64,000 bases of DNA from Apostichopus japonicus (GCF_037975245.1 NC_092562.1:730001-794000), one strand, 5' to 3'. Shown: positions 24,716 through 39,400, counted from the first letter of the stretch. Made by a program: numbers and translations. The notes: generated from the sequence alone by a model not told the origin.

Positions 24716-24988
24716 TGTGTCAAACATGCGATAAAGACTCCATTCAAACGTCAAGCGTATTTAACACCATCCAATATTATTTCACACATGTTATACAGAC
24801 ACCATTATGACTCCAGTAGTATTTAACACCACTTAAATGATTTCAAAGATGTTAGACAGACTCCAGTCAATCTTCACACCTCTTTAACACCACGACTATT
24901 ATTTCAAAGATGTTACACAGACTCCAGTCAATCTTTACACCTTTATAATACCACTATACTCATATTTCAAACATGTGTTAGACAAACC
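24716..24988 (+). repeat. Tandem repeat, ~4.5 degenerate copies of a ~61 bp unit
   Basis: Units begin TTTCAAAGATGTTAGACAGA or a variant near 24717, 24781, 24841, 24902 and 24964. Each contains CTCCAGTCAATCTTCACACC and a TTTAACACCAC phrase. Copies 3 and 4 are nearly identical and the others more diverged. Confidence 0.78.
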
Positions 24989-27900
24989 CATAAGTTTTTT
25001 CTTTTTTTTATCACCAAAGAATTTTAGCTCCATCCATTACGCCATGATAATGTATATTACAGTGCCTCGGTCGTGCTCGAAGCGACACACTCACTGTCAC
25101 AAGTAAACCCAGCCTGCCCTTCATTCTATTCACAGGTGTGACGATATGGGAGTAATTCCGAATAATACTTCCTACTTAATTCTCCCCCCTCCCCTCCCCC
25201 AACCCATCCTTCCTTTTGGTTCCAAGTAGTATCAAAGTACCTGGTCACGTGATACAGTCAGCTAAAATCTCAATTATAGCTACTACATTTTCTTTATTCT
25301 TCCTTTACTTACACGTGTTTCATCCTTTTTAATTTCAACTATATAGGGACATAATATATGCATGCTTCTCACTCCACGTTCTCTGTTTTCTATATATTCT
25401 TTCTCCATTTTTTTCTTTCCAATTTCATCTGTGTTTTTTCCCCCTTCTCTCATCTTGTATCAGGGTAATATTAATCTATTTTTCTGTCATATACTTCTGT
25501 GTTTTTACTCCCGTGGCGGTTCGACCTTCACCAAAGTTTATTTTTTCATATACGTATATAGTCTTTTTTTCATTTTCTTTTTTCTTCTTAATCAAAGTCA
25601 TATGATTACCTAAAGCTCAAAAAGTCAGGACGCCGTTTTATAAACGCAACAATGTAACTTTGCTTGATATCGAACAAAAGGATCAACTCCGTAGTGTGTT
25701 TACATGCTGACAAAAAAAAAAAACATAAAGGGAGAAAAAGAATTATCAAAAATAGTGCAAAGCCCAAAAAAGGGAAAAAAAATGCCGCCGCTGGGCCAAA
25801 TGATACAATAACAGCCTGAGTTTACGAATCACAGGCAAACGTACTTTTCGTCAATTCATAACTTCTTTTGATTAAATTGGGACTTTAAGAGTTTGTTGTT
25901 ACAGAAATATGAAATAATAACAACACCACACCTGGTTTGTACTCAACGACAAAAAAAAAGAAGTATTTTCGCTTCACTTACCAACAGTAGCTATTGACAA
26001 ACCGAAGAATGCGTGATTGATTTGCTATTTTATGTTAAGTGTTTCATTATTTTTGAAAGGTAAAAAATGCTTTTGCATCTTTAAAAAAACTATCCAGGTA
26101 TTATTAACAGGAGACTATTAATCGAAGCAAAACAAAAGTCTTTTGATGAGGTCAAAATTGAAAGGAATGGAAAAAACGGCCCAAAAGAAGTAAAAGAAAC
26201 AAAAAAGAGTGAATTTTTTTTGGAACAAAAGTGTTTCAACTTAAATTCTAATTAATCATGGTATTGTTGGGCCAAAAATCGTTACAATAAAATACGAGAG
26301 AGTTGTTATTCCCAGATACAAAACACACAAGAGAAAGAAAAAAAGCGTGTCACGCGCATAATTTTGAGTTTATTCCTCCCCACCCCCCTTATCTTTCTGA
26401 AGCGCTATTCTGAAAACGGTACATAATTCACGGTTTGGTTGGAGCCAGTCCTTGGTAATTCAAGGTCAGTTTGTGGGAACTGTCAATAAGCCACTGATCT
26501 GTACACAAAAACGCGAATCAGCTCCGTTGACAGGCTTCTTACAAACCTGAAAAACAGGCAAAGGAATTAGTCGTGCGCGGAATGAGTATGTCACTATTTT
26601 AATAACCATTCGTTTTTTTCTTTCGATGATTAGCTTTTTTTTGTGTTTCGTCGCCAAAGGAGAAGAGTTTCAAAGTTAAATGAACTACCAGTCCACATAT
26701 AGGCATGGACATGAACGTAATCAAAATTGTATAACTTAACTTACCCCTCCACTTAGTTTCACAGTGTATATAGCCTGCATGGCTGTATCATGTGTGTATT
26801 ACGCATCGTGAATGTGTTAACGTCTTATATTAATGCGGGCATGAAGTCAATATAGATAATGTTATAAATTTCACTCTAGCACTTAGTTTAACCCTCCCTT
26901 CCCTCCCTCCCCGTTCTACCTCTCTCAACCTCCCTTCAAAACGAAAAAGAGAGTGTAATACAAATATATCCTATTTATATAGCTGAAACAAAAGTTATTG
27001 CTATTCTGTTGATTTCGTGCATTCTATTGGGTGGCGGGGGGGGGGGGGATGATGGACTTTAAGGAAAATTAATTTCCTGAAAGAGACGGCATGGGCTGAA
27101 AAGGAGGGTATTGTAAAAGTGTATTTACTTTTGATGAAACAAGCCAAAAATAAGGGGGGGGGGGGTCAGGTACATATTTCAGACAATATAAACTATCGGA
27201 GACCAGTAGTGTTCTTATACGGTGCAGAAATCTGCATGACGTCATAGGAAACCAATGAATGACCTGTCAGCTGTAATTTTCATTTCGGATCACGAAACGA
27301 AGGAGTCATGAGAAAAAGAAACATTAATTCGAAGAAACCGAAAAGTTGAAAATTTTATTATTGATATATCAATAGTTCATAATAAATAGAAACAATTTGG
27401 TTGCTAGTTATATTTCTATAGCTATTCTGGTTGTCAACATATTTATCTTTAATCATGTTCTAATTCTTTTTGGAATGCTCCTTTAAGGCTTAATTTGATA
27501 ATGACGTCAGCTACTCAGTATACAAGCCAAGTACTGTAATATCAATCAGTGTTAATCCATTGTTATATGAATTATAATAACTCCTCGAGAAAATCTTCTT
27601 TTTAACTTCACTTCAAACAATACAACAATGGAAAGCATTGTGAACATGTTATTTGAATCCACAAAACTAATGTTTACTTCCAAATGAGTTGTGCGTTACA
27701 TTTGAGACTATGACCTAATTGATCTGTGTATTAGACTAATTGCTTTTTAATTGATGAATCTCCGAAGTTTAAAGGGTGATTCAGTCTCAAAAAAAAGTGT
27801 AAAAGGTATAGAAAACACAATTTGATACAGCGCATTTAAATGATCTAAAACGATATGAAATTTAATTTGATGCCATTGATATGCATGATGGTCTGGTCAA

Positions 27901-29479
27901 GAGACCAGACTGGCCAAGTCGGTCAACGATAGACTATATCTATATAAGGTTTTGTCGGTGCTTAGCAACAACAAATAATATAGTGTTTCCAGTATTGTGT
28001 GAGCTACCCTTTTGATAACAGGAAGCCCAAATTAATTACAGTTTATTGTCAATATTGCCATAGAAAAGAAAATATTGACAATAGTTTCGTCAGTTAGTTT
28101 ATTCAATGAGCGGACTATCTCAATTGCGTTGCTACCCTAAGAGTAAAAAAGACGTATATGCACCCGAGGCAACCCGTTGAGCCTACCATGCAAAACATGT
28201 TGACAAAAAAAAGAAGAAGAAAAAAAAGAAACCGCCGTGCGCCATTTTTTATCACACCTGTCGAGGACAGCGAAGGCAGACAGCGTGTCTCTACCGTGTG
28301 TACCGGTGCATTTACGAGGCTTTTGTAGCTTACCTTCCCTCCATTATTTCTTTGGCATTAGTCACGTATGGGTTGTTAGTATCAAAAGAGTCTTTGCAAA
28401 AGGCATGTTGGTAGAGGCCCTATACCTGAGTGTTGTATATTAGGACTATTAACGTATTGTTGAGCGCGCCATAATGTTTGGCTGGAAACTAGCCATTTTT
28501 TTGTTGTTGCGATATCTATGGGACCTGCATGGTTAGTCTGAGGTGGGTGTCTTGACTATCCTAAGCTGCCCCCTTATATTGCGATCCATTCATTCCGACC
28601 GATCGTAAAATCCAGACTGTAATTGAATAAATGTTTTATAGGCTAAAGGTATGTCTGTAATTAAAAAGGTCGGAGTTGTTATCCTTGAGTTTTCCGTACA
28701 TGAAATAGTCTTGAATTAAGAACGGAGGCTGATATTAATTCTTCAAGATGGAAACAAGAGATGATTTTTTCGAGCCGTGATTTTGGATATATACATATTT
28801 GATACCGAATTGTCTACATACAACCAAACACAAACCCTTTCTTACCGTAAACTTGTAGAAAGATATGTCGCGGTAACACATGTTAGAGTCTAGGCTTTGA
28901 TACATAGGGATGGTTATACCTCGCATAAATTGTCTCACTTTGTTTTAAATGACCAGGAAATAGTAGAGGGCGTGACCTCTAACGCCCAAAAGAAAGCAAA
29001 TGTAACGGGACTGGGCTGTGCTGGGTCCCTCGCAAACCAAAAGTATAGGTACGGGCCACAAAGATAACCTAAGGTAATGGCGGGTTGGGTGGGACCCAGC
29101 TGCAACTGAACGAAAAGGTACATGCTGCTCCAAAGTGAGTCAAATACAATGAGTGAAGAATTATCAAAGTTGGTACAAAGTAATATGATCGTATATACCG
29201 TATGTAAGTTGCCAGAGGTAATAGGGCCCTATGAGTAGTTAACCAAATGTACTATTTGGAATTAACCAGACGAATCGGGGCATTGGGCCCTTAATGTTCA
29301 TTTGTGACATTTATATGATTTTGAAACAACAGCCGAAGCAATTACGTAATAGTAATACCACCGTGAAAAGGAAAGTCGAACCGCGATATCGCTACAGGAT
29401 ACCAATTACCGTGACAGTCATGGGGCCGATTTTGTGAAAGTTTCTTCTGACAACACACACACACACACAATTTAAATCA

Positions 29480-29530
<51 letters not shown>

Positions 29531-29543
29531 TATATATATATAC

Positions 29544-29600
<57 letters not shown>
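29480..29600. repeat. (AT)n / ATAC microsatellite
   Basis: AT dinucleotides with regularly spaced TACAT interruptions, preceded by a CA run at 29452-29469. Confidence 0.95.
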
Positions 29601-31129
29601 GGCTTCCCATGACCAGTCGTTAATTCCATTTCTTCCGTAAATACCGTAGCAGGTAAAAGACCCCGTGCCAAGCAAGCGTGATTTCATCGAAGGTTTTACA
29701 AACGTGCCCCCAAGTTGATTTAGTTTTAACCCTTATTACTTTCTATCATTAAGACCGGGTAAACCCCCCTTTACACCATATCAAGATCCTTACCTGGCTG
29801 AAAACCGATCAGATTGCAGGACAAATCAAGGTTTAAAATTAAACTTGTTATCTTTCTCTTGAAATTGAAACCGGAATGACCCCCGCACCTGAGCACACCT
29901 GAAGCTGGTTAATATTGTTTTGATATTCACACCTTTCTCACTTTCATCCCACCCGACGGTGTTAGGGTAACCTTGCCCACAAGGACGGTTATAGAGATAC
30001 CGAATTGATCGATTACATACAGGGGTAACATATGGCACAGAACATATCGTACACATATATATATACCCACACGGTTTTGTCCAGTATGTATAAATAAATG
30101 GCACATTGCATGTATATGATAATACAATGGTTGAATCCACACATGGACAAAAGAATCAATACATTTAGTTAAGTGCACACAGGTAGCTCACTTTAAAGAG
30201 GTCATAAGTTAGGGGCCTATTGGTCCCTAAATTTTAAGCAGCGTGAAATTGCTACAACTGTTCAGAAAACACCTCTTTTTTTTTGGGGGGGGGGGGGCGG
30301 AGTTCTGACTGTCCGAATTGTAACCAATTCATCAAACCCCAGATCAATAAACACATTACTTTAAAATGCGTCAGGGTGGCTTAAATGAAAGCTTCTGAAT
30401 ATGTCGGTAAAATGTTTGCTTGGCAATTTTAAGCATGATTAACCAGGCCAAAAGGGGAAATTTTGACTTTCTAGCTTATATATGAGGACTATACACCGTT
30501 GACCTCTTAGCCACACCTAGAAACATAGAAACATCCAGTTGGCTGGTAGGGCGGCTTTATGATCGAAGCATGACCTTGACAAGTGGGTATAATTCTTCCA
30601 TTGATCAATACATGCACCCCGCCATATACCACCGACCCACTGTCAAACTTTAACACCTCACCCGTTCTACTTTTGGCTCAAAGGCGCAGGCTCAATAGAA
30701 CGAAACTTTTTGAATAGCCAACTTTAGTGGCTTGAATATGACATGTCGGCACATGAACAAAATGGGAACATAACTACTTGAAAAACAGTTCATTATTTCA
30801 TGAATGAAACTTGCGATTAATCGATCGTCGGTTTTAATACTGTATAATAATGTACTGATATATTAGCCACATGCGAACTTTACCAGCTGAAGTCCTCTCG
30901 TATATACGCATTGACCGAACGCAGTAGGGTACACTGTACAAGGAAAAATTGAAAATAACTGACGAGTTATCAGTTATCGAAAATCGGAGGTTTGTACGCA
31001 TTTTGGTTGTATTTTGGATAGTTTTCGTTTGTGGATGATTTACGTTTCTTGGGAGGGAACAGGAGCCAAGGCCCCTCACACGACTTAACTACTTAATCCC
31101 TGATTATTGGTAACTACGTGTCCCATGGG

Positions 31130-31353
31130 GGGGGGGGGGGACTTCCCATATGTTGCAGCCACAACCCGGCGCACGCAATTATATTAACAGGTTATCTCTG
31201 AAGTCCCCATTTATATACCTGGGTGAAGAGAGGCAATTGAAATCAAAGTGCCTTGTCCATTAAGGACACAACGTGTAATGATCTGGCCAGGACTCGAACC
31301 TGCAAACCTTAGATATCAAGTCCACTGCCTAAACCACTTGACCACAACGCCAT
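31130..31353 (-). mobile_element. tRNA-derived SINE with conserved central domain
   Basis: On the minus strand the head starts GGCGTTGTGG near 31351. Box A is TGGTCAAGTGG (31344-31334) and box B is GGTTCGAGTCC (31300-31290), close to a tRNA-Leu/Ser type head. The body at 31259-31204 includes GGACAAGGCACTTTGAT, CCTCTCTTCACCCAGG and TATAAATGGGGA, phrases I recall from a central domain shared by SINEs of molluscs, echinoderms and other invertebrates (possibly the MetaSINE type; not verified). The 3' part has GTTGTGGCTGCAACATATGG and ends at a C run, the plus-strand G tract at about 31128-31140. It is in the same orientation as the host gene. Confidence 0.82.
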
Positions 31354-31374
31354 TTGGAACCATATTTGTAGTGA

Positions 31375-31690
31375 GTCCTTACTTGTTATCGTACTCTAGT
31401 TTAATTGCCTGTGTACTCGTACTTATACCAGGATTTGTACTCGGATATGGATTAATACTCGAGCTCGCAGCGTTTTGTGAATCTATAGCATAGATACAAG
31501 TGCATATAGTACATAGTACATATAGTACTAGCACATAGAATCTATAGCATAGATTTAGTGTACCCGTAATCACATGTAGAGACTTGTACCCGTATTCGTT
31601 CTCATGTCAAAGGGAAATTCTACTTTTTACTCGGACACTCTGCCAGCTGTTGTACTTGTTCTATACAAGTTTAGTATTTACATATGACGT
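31375..31690 (+). repeat. TACTCG-rich dispersed repeat, copy 3
   Basis: Contains TGTGTACTCGTACTTATACC, AGGATTTGTACTCGG, AATACTCGAGCTCG, ACTTGTACCCGTATTCG and GTTGTACTTGTTCTATACAAG. It is adjacent to the SINE at 31130-31353. Within it, ATCTATAGCATAGAT is repeated at about 31481 and 31541. Confidence 0.55.
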
Positions 31691-32743
31691 TCAGCAACTA
31701 AAGAAAATCTTGGTATCTTCGTGGAGTGAAGAATGGCTAAATTTTGAGTGGAGTCCAACCATTGTCATCTTGATGTTAGGAACCAAAAACATATTAATTA
31801 TATGATTATTCAAGCAAATATACTCTAGTACTCGATTTTATTCGATATTTTGTAGGGACCCGAGTTCTCATGCATAAGAAATTGTTATCGTCTGATAAAA
31901 TATACCATTAGCAAAACAGACTTGTCAAGCTTTACATTTTTGAAGATGAGGCACATAATATCAGTGACGTCATGTCAACATAACTGCGCATGCTCCCAGT
32001 CCAACAGACTAAATGGTATAAATGCACAAAGCTTACGATTCACCAAGCATTTTCTCTTTCTGTTTTTTCTTCTTCTTTTTAATATATATTCGTACAATTT
32101 TCTTAGAATGACAAATATTTCACTGGATACCATTACCAGTCGACCAGTAAATTTGTTTTTCTTCTCTTTTCTCTTTTTCGCGATAGATTAAGTCTCCGTT
32201 TCATTGAAGATCCGTGACATGCCTATTTGAATCAAGTTAAATGTCACGACTCCCCTCTCTATACCTTCGTTACATCTCCGAGGTTAGTTCTGGATCATTT
32301 GGTCAGGTTATAACTGCTGGAAATGCGCTAGAATTAGCCTAATATTTGCAACTTTACCTTTTCCATCACATATACAAATTGATCTAAGTATAGTCAGTCC
32401 TGACGAAACAGGAAAAAAAGAAACACGGAGGAACATAGTTTAATAAAAAAAAAAAAATAGCAAAGACATTAAATATTTGGAATACTTCAAACTATCTCAT
32501 ATATGAGATGAATTATTAGCAAAATGAGTTAATATATATTGATATCTCATTTTTTATTTTTGAGAACGAAATTCTGATGTAAATGAAGAGTTATTTGAAA
32601 CTATGGCAAAATGAGTAGAAAGTGTCTCAGACAAATTGCCGTAGGAAATCACTAAGCTATACCACCATCAGCTTAAACAAGCTTTATGTATATCAGAGAA
32701 ATGTTGCAAAAAAGTAGAGTGTACATATATCTATCTCTTAACT

Positions 32744-32745
<2 letters not shown>

Positions 32746-32829
<84 letters not shown>

Positions 32830-32837
32830 TACATATA
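32746..32837. repeat. (AT)n microsatellite
   Basis: About 90 bases of AT with ACAT interruptions. Confidence 0.95.
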
Positions 32838-33437
32838 CGAAACTGCCTTCATTACGAGTTTTTTCGACATTGCCCGTGGCGGAAGTCGTAACTTTTATCA
32901 TAATATGGCGTTAAATTGTCCCTGCTTGTAAATGTGTGAAGTTTAAAAGCGCTTTTTTAGCTTGAGGCGAACTTTAGGCTGGGATCAAAGACACTTTAAA
33001 TTAGAACTTAGAGTCGACAAATTTCGCGATTACCGGGCATCACATTACGCCTGAATGGCTAACTCAGCGATGGGTATACACTATCAACTATTTCAAAATC
33101 CGACCAAGCCAACAATTCGGGGCTTTATCCCAAAACAGAAGGGGAAAAATAAACGGGGGAGAAAAAATAAGACGAAGAAAGAATAAAGAGAGAAAGAAAT
33201 AAAGAAATAAAGAAAGAACGGATAAATCTGGGGGTTGAGAAAAGCTATTGTGTCGACGAGAACTTTGTGGTAGTTCGACTGTACTTTTACCCACATATTA
33301 GCTCCGAATACTTAACCAGCCCTCCGGCAGCGCTTAACATGAAGATTTTGTTATGAAAAATACTTCAAAAGGGAGTAAAAGACAGACCTTTTTTTCTACT
33401 TCCTTCTTATTTCTTCATAAGTTTTGGTTTTTTTTTT

Positions 33438-33456
33438 ACACACACACACACACACA
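33438..33456. repeat. (CA)n microsatellite
   Basis: About nine CA dinucleotides preceded by a T run. Confidence 0.9.
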
Positions 33457-36400
33457 AAAAGTACATGGCACCTGTCGTGTTTTATCATGCGTTCCTGCAC
33501 CGGGACCATTTCACACCAACTCACCAGTCGTTTTAATCATGTTTGCTTCTTGCCAAAACTTTCTTCTTCTTTCTTCTTCCCAATTTTCTTTCTATATTTT
33601 TTCACTTCATAAATATATATTTTTTTATTTTGGCTCAGTTAGTCTTCTCTGTTACCAGTATAGGCCTATATCGCGCCTATATACCACAACGATGCGCAAC
33701 GAAGACTCGGAACATACATACGCTTGATTACGCGTTGTTTCTTATACATATTATACATATTCCATTTAGCAGAAACAAAAAATAAGGGGGAAAAGTGCAA
33801 ATGAAAGGTCGAAAGTGGGTAAAAAATAAAAACGGAATCCTCCACGGGGCTTTTCTGACGACGAAAATCTAGTCACTGTTGCAAGATAAGCGATGAATTT
33901 GTCACGTTATATGTTAAAACCACGAGGGTGAAAAAGTACAACTTGAACCAAACGGGTAGAGGGGAAGGGGGAGGGGGTGTAACAAAAAGAATGGAAGGAT
34001 TAGAAAGAGAAAAAAAGGGTGTGATTGTTGTTCTAATTATCCATTTAAAACTTTCGATAGAAAAGAAGAGGCCTTTGAAAGTAAATTGTAATGAATTAAA
34101 TTATGTATCGTACTTCCCAAGGAAAGAAGAAAAGGTGTTTTAAGCTCTTGCTCAGAAAATTGGTGAAAATTTAATCAAGAGTAATACCAACTGAGCGAGG
34201 ACATTGGAAACTTGTTAAATATAAGCCTCTGTAAGAAAGTACACACTGGTGACAATAACAGAAAAAACAAAAAATTACGTCGGAATGCTATAACTCGATT
34301 CATTTGATTGTTAAAGTAATTTTGTTTTAGTCACAACTTTTAATATGGTAGATCCTTAATACGTTTTCTACCCCCTCTGAATTTCTCACCTTGGTGAGAG
34401 AGAGACGGAGAGAGAGAGGTGGAGAGAGAGAAGCATATACATATAGCACAATATCACTCTCCCGTTTAAATGATTTGAATGGAGCATAGGTTTTGCATCA
34501 AGGACGAAAGACTATTTCTATAAAGCCATGAGGATTTTTTTCAGACAATGAAACACTGTTACGATCGATGCAAATAGTGTGAACAGTTTAATGGCATTAT
34601 AGCAGTATAAAGTAAAAACTGTAAAACGAAAAAATGTAATCCAAGTAAAAACAATATATATCGATTCAAAGGCTTTTTTTTCATCTAATATTTTGGGGAA
34701 TTAAGCTTTGAAATATTCTTCTTCCCCCTGCAGTAGTAACATGCATCTACTCATGGGTTATCATAAATCCTAATTATGAAATGCTAACAGAGGGAGCGAA
34801 AAATTCGATATTACTAAGATTACATTTCTTAGCAATTGGAGTGACAGTCGAAGGCCTCATTGTAGAGGAATGATTTGATTGGCCAATTCGAGATGGAAAG
34901 AACCGCTTTTTCACCAATATACCGTGCTTGTTTTATTTTATTAACTTTTTATTACTCCCCCCCCCCCCAATTCTTTTCGTGGGTTATCTTTCGTTAACAG
35001 TTTCTTTTGAAATCGTATTTTCTTTATGCTTCACATGTTCTCATTTTAAGCTAGAATGATCATATTTTCGTCATTTGTGTTGGTTGTAACTTTATTATGG
35101 ACCTGAACAAAATATTCAGCTAGAGGTTGTTACCTTAGAATGGTCACATCTCCTAAACAAGTTGAAAACAGTCAAACTTATACGGTCACATGATTGTATG
35201 GAGGGATGGCAACGAGGCACATTACACAGCAGCCATTGGTTATGCAGGGGCTTAAATTCATATTATCATTTGAAAAAAAATTATAATTAAAATATAAATT
35301 AAAATATATATAATAATCCACAAGCTTAATACGACAGAATTGCTCTCATTTTGACATTCTCCTTTAAGCTTTTGCTAATAACGAGAAATAATTCCCTTTT
35401 TTTTATTTTGTCACCCCAAAATACAGCTCAGTCAGACCACAAATGCCTTTTGCAACTCTATCTTTATCCAAAAGCCAATGCTTCAACCTCTAATATTGGC
35501 ACTTTCGAAAGTAATTAAAGTCATCATTTTTCCATCAGGATTAAAAAAAAATAATTGGGGGGGGGGGGGCTTACCACCCCCTTTAAACCCTCTACTAAAT
35601 TGCAATTGCCCATTAAAGAAGTTTGTCTGTTTTGATCTGTGCATATATATATTTCCCCCCAAATGTTGCAGTGGACTCTCTGTTCGTCCTGAAATCATTC
35701 GTTTAATTTAACAGTCGATTAAGAATCATCCTTGCAAAAGTATCAAGTTAAATGAACTTTCCTGAAATGGATAGTAAAAGTGTGCTAGGACACTGTAGAA
35801 ATATATAGGCCTATAATCTTTTTTAAGAAATCTTCAACCCTCCGCTCCCCCCCCCCCCAGAAAAGAAAGCAAACAGAATGCAAAAAGTATACTTTCTTTC
35901 TGAGTTTGCTGTGATAGTGTTGATGGACAAAATGTTCGTCTAACTATACAATATGAAGTATATTATTTCCATTTATGTTTGACTAATTTTCCAAATTAAA
36001 GACGAAGAAAAAAAAACCTCGTAACTTTTGGAATGTTTTGACTTATTTATGGATCAGATTGGAAAGATTGATTGGTATGATCGAGAAAAACTGAGAATTA
36101 TATGAAAATTTGAAGATAAAATTATCAATAACATTTGCCATCAATTTATATTTGTTTGCGTTTTGTGAAGTAAAATCAAAAAATATATTTTTATGAATAC
36201 AAGAGAAAACTTATTTTCTCAGTTCTTAGCCAATGTCCTGCTTGCAATTCAGTCATATTTGTGCAAATTCCAAAATTATTTGCATGCAAACAATTATAAT
36301 TTGTAAAAACAATGTTACGTCGGTAAATTTATATTTCACTTCCAACTTAGAGCATTGAATGACCCTATATTGACCAATAACTGTTTGCTCAGTATTGTTT

Positions 36401-39400
36401 ACTATCATTTGTTTACTTTCAGCTAGCTGTTTGTTTTTGACCACCAACTTTACGGCAAAATTGACAACATTTTATCCAGTATTTCTCAAAATAAGACTGT
36501 TATTATTCAAACAAAGGACCATTATACCTAAAAAGTAACGCCTATATATTTGATCTACGTTCAGTAATGAATAATGAAATGCTTTCAAATAGCATACGAA
36601 AATAATTTTCGTCCTGCCCAAAACTTGATCATTATTACTGTAAGAATTCAACATCATAGGAAAACAAAAGAGCAAATCGGAAACTTTTCGAAAACTTTTC
36701 GAAAAAAATCGAAAACATAATTTGGCCAGTTTCTTGTACTTGGTGAAGCTACTGTATATTAAGAATTAAAAATGATGGAAAATATACCTATTTCAAACAT
36801 ACACACACACACATCGCTGGTATCTTGCTATAGACATATCTATAAACTCTGTAACATTTGTAGAGAGAAATTCCAATTTGGGATCGGCTGGTAACTTGAC
36901 CACCAAAACCAAAGTGTGTTTCTGACTATACTATTTGAACCAATATAACGGTAAATCAGGGTAATGAAGACCCATCCCCGACCCCTGCCCCCCCCCCACC
37001 CCAACGAAAAGATCTACTTTTTGTTCCGACGTGAAACAGGGAATAACTATATTTATTTATTTTTTATATAATTTTTTGTAGAATCCCACCTTGACCTCTC
37101 TTCAGACAAACTGATGTGTTCAAGTGACTTCACATATTATTCTATTTTTTTTTCTTTTTCCTGAATGTCTTCAGTATATTATGTTTGCTGGCAGTTGCGA
37201 TATACACACTAACTAACTATATATGTGACAATCTCTAAAATATCTCAACCTATATAGTTATAACAAAGATGTCAAAACTTTCAATTCCTTTGTGCGAAGT
37301 TTTACACTTTAACAAAAAATTTATATATTTTCAAAAGAATTAGAAATAGAAAGTATAACCAGCTTTTTCAGGTGTTTTTTTTTTAATTTTTTTTTATCCC
37401 ATTAAAAACCAGGAACTAACTTTTTCTTACCATCAAAAGCAAAGAAACCCAATTCAAATTGTCGAAATTGTAATCAAAAATATTTTGCTTCACTGCTGTA
37501 TTGCTTCCGGTCTAGGAAACCTTGCTTTTTTTCTTTAATCTTTAGGTCTATCGAGACCACAAAGACTTGTTATTACAGCGATGCTTTCAATGGGATCAAA
37601 GCAACGTTCTCACATCTAGCCCCTGTCAAACCCCTTTCATAGTTCGCCCTTTCTGTTTTGTTCGGGTTTGACTTTTTTCTCTCCTTACCAACATACACCT
37701 ACTAATCCGACATTAACAATCGGCTTTATTGGGTGCTGTTTTGTTAGTAGTCTTGAAGGCTGACAAATTAGCTGGATTCTTGCTGCGACTCAAGTGGAAA
37801 AAAGGGGAGGGGTGATGTGGAGTGGTTTGTAATTAAAACTGGTACTTGTTTGTTTGTTTATACTTATGAAAATAAAAGAATGAACACTAAATATATAGTA
37901 AAGTTTTCTTTATGATCATTATATAACAGTATATGGCACAAGTTGCAAATATATTATCATATTATTATATATTATTCATCGGTAATATAAATTGCACTCA
38001 ACAAACTGATCTGAAACGAATAAAGATAAATTTGTAGATAATTTGAATAGACTGTCCAATTGAAATAAATATTAAAAAAGTATATGTTTGAATATTTTTT
38101 GTTTAATTTACAGTTAAGTGCAAGCTTAATAAATTAAGTTTACTCACTTTTGATATTGCGTTTAAATATCAGTGTTGATAATAACTATGTTTGTATGCCA
38201 TTGTACTTATAGGTTCATAACACCAATGTTTAATACCGTTTGCCAGCCAGTGTTATGTGGTTATTCGATGTTTCAATTACACGTTACAAAAAACAAACAA
38301 AAAAACATTTTGTTTTGTGTAAATTCCATTCGAATGCGTTACACGCCTGAGTGAGGCACTGCGCAAAGGCTAGGCCTACCGACACTCTACCTTCCAACCA
38401 TCTGTTATTTAAGTATATAGGTTATTAATGCAAAAGGTATATAGCGTGTATCAAGACACTTAGTTTTTACCAGTTTCAAAATATACTGTACTACACTGGA
38501 ATAAACATTTGAATGAACGTAGGCCTAATGTGTTTTATTTTTTCTTTACTTATATGTATGTTGCCTATTTTGAAAAACACTACGTAATTCTCCTGTGCAT
38601 TTTCCCCATGGTTGCACTTCGAAAGTTTAAACTTCTATAGTTGTAGGTATTTCATATAGGGGCGGATCAGAAAATGTTACCTTGGTTAACCATGGAACTT
38701 TACAGTGCATAGCAGGGTACTGCTGCACATGTTCCCTGAGCTAACGCATAGTACTGCCACCACATTTTGACGAGGTTAAGACATACAAACATGTGCCCTT
38801 TCACCTTCCTTCTACACCACGTCTATCTGTCCAGAAGCCCTGACAGCCGTCGATTTCGTTTCCCCAGTTTTTGAGTCAACCTGCCAAACAATCCCAAGTG
38901 AAGTGGTCACGAAGATTGTATACAATTACTGTCATATTACAACCAGTTACACTCCAATGAAATCTTGTTTCTCTGTTGACATAAATATCGGTCGTTTATG
39001 TAGAGCATTCTTCTATCCTACGAACGATTTGAAAACACCCATTTGGTCATGACTATACCATAGTCTTTAATGGTAACCATCTTTCATCGATCTATCAAAA
39101 ACCAATCTTTTTTTTGGCCGTGATGTTTCTTTTCTTCCGAGTTTTGGAAGGAAATTTGTCGTTTCGTTTAAGAGAGAAAAAAGAAACTTGTCATGTATCG
39201 AGAAGCCACAAGAGGGAATAGATTCCAGGTCAACCGTCCCCAAGACAACTTTTTTCTTGTCATCTTTTGTTTATTTATAAGTGATTGAAGACCTATAAAA
39301 ATCAGTCGTATAACATTTTAAGTGATCGTTAAAATGTATAGCCAATTGGTCAGTAAAACCACACAGTTAATATGTTAACCTTTTTTTTTTGCCTTTTCGT

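Noticed and set aside
31290-31353. Functional tRNA-Leu/Ser gene
   Set aside because: tRNA-like head only; it is continuous with a SINE core and 3' region.
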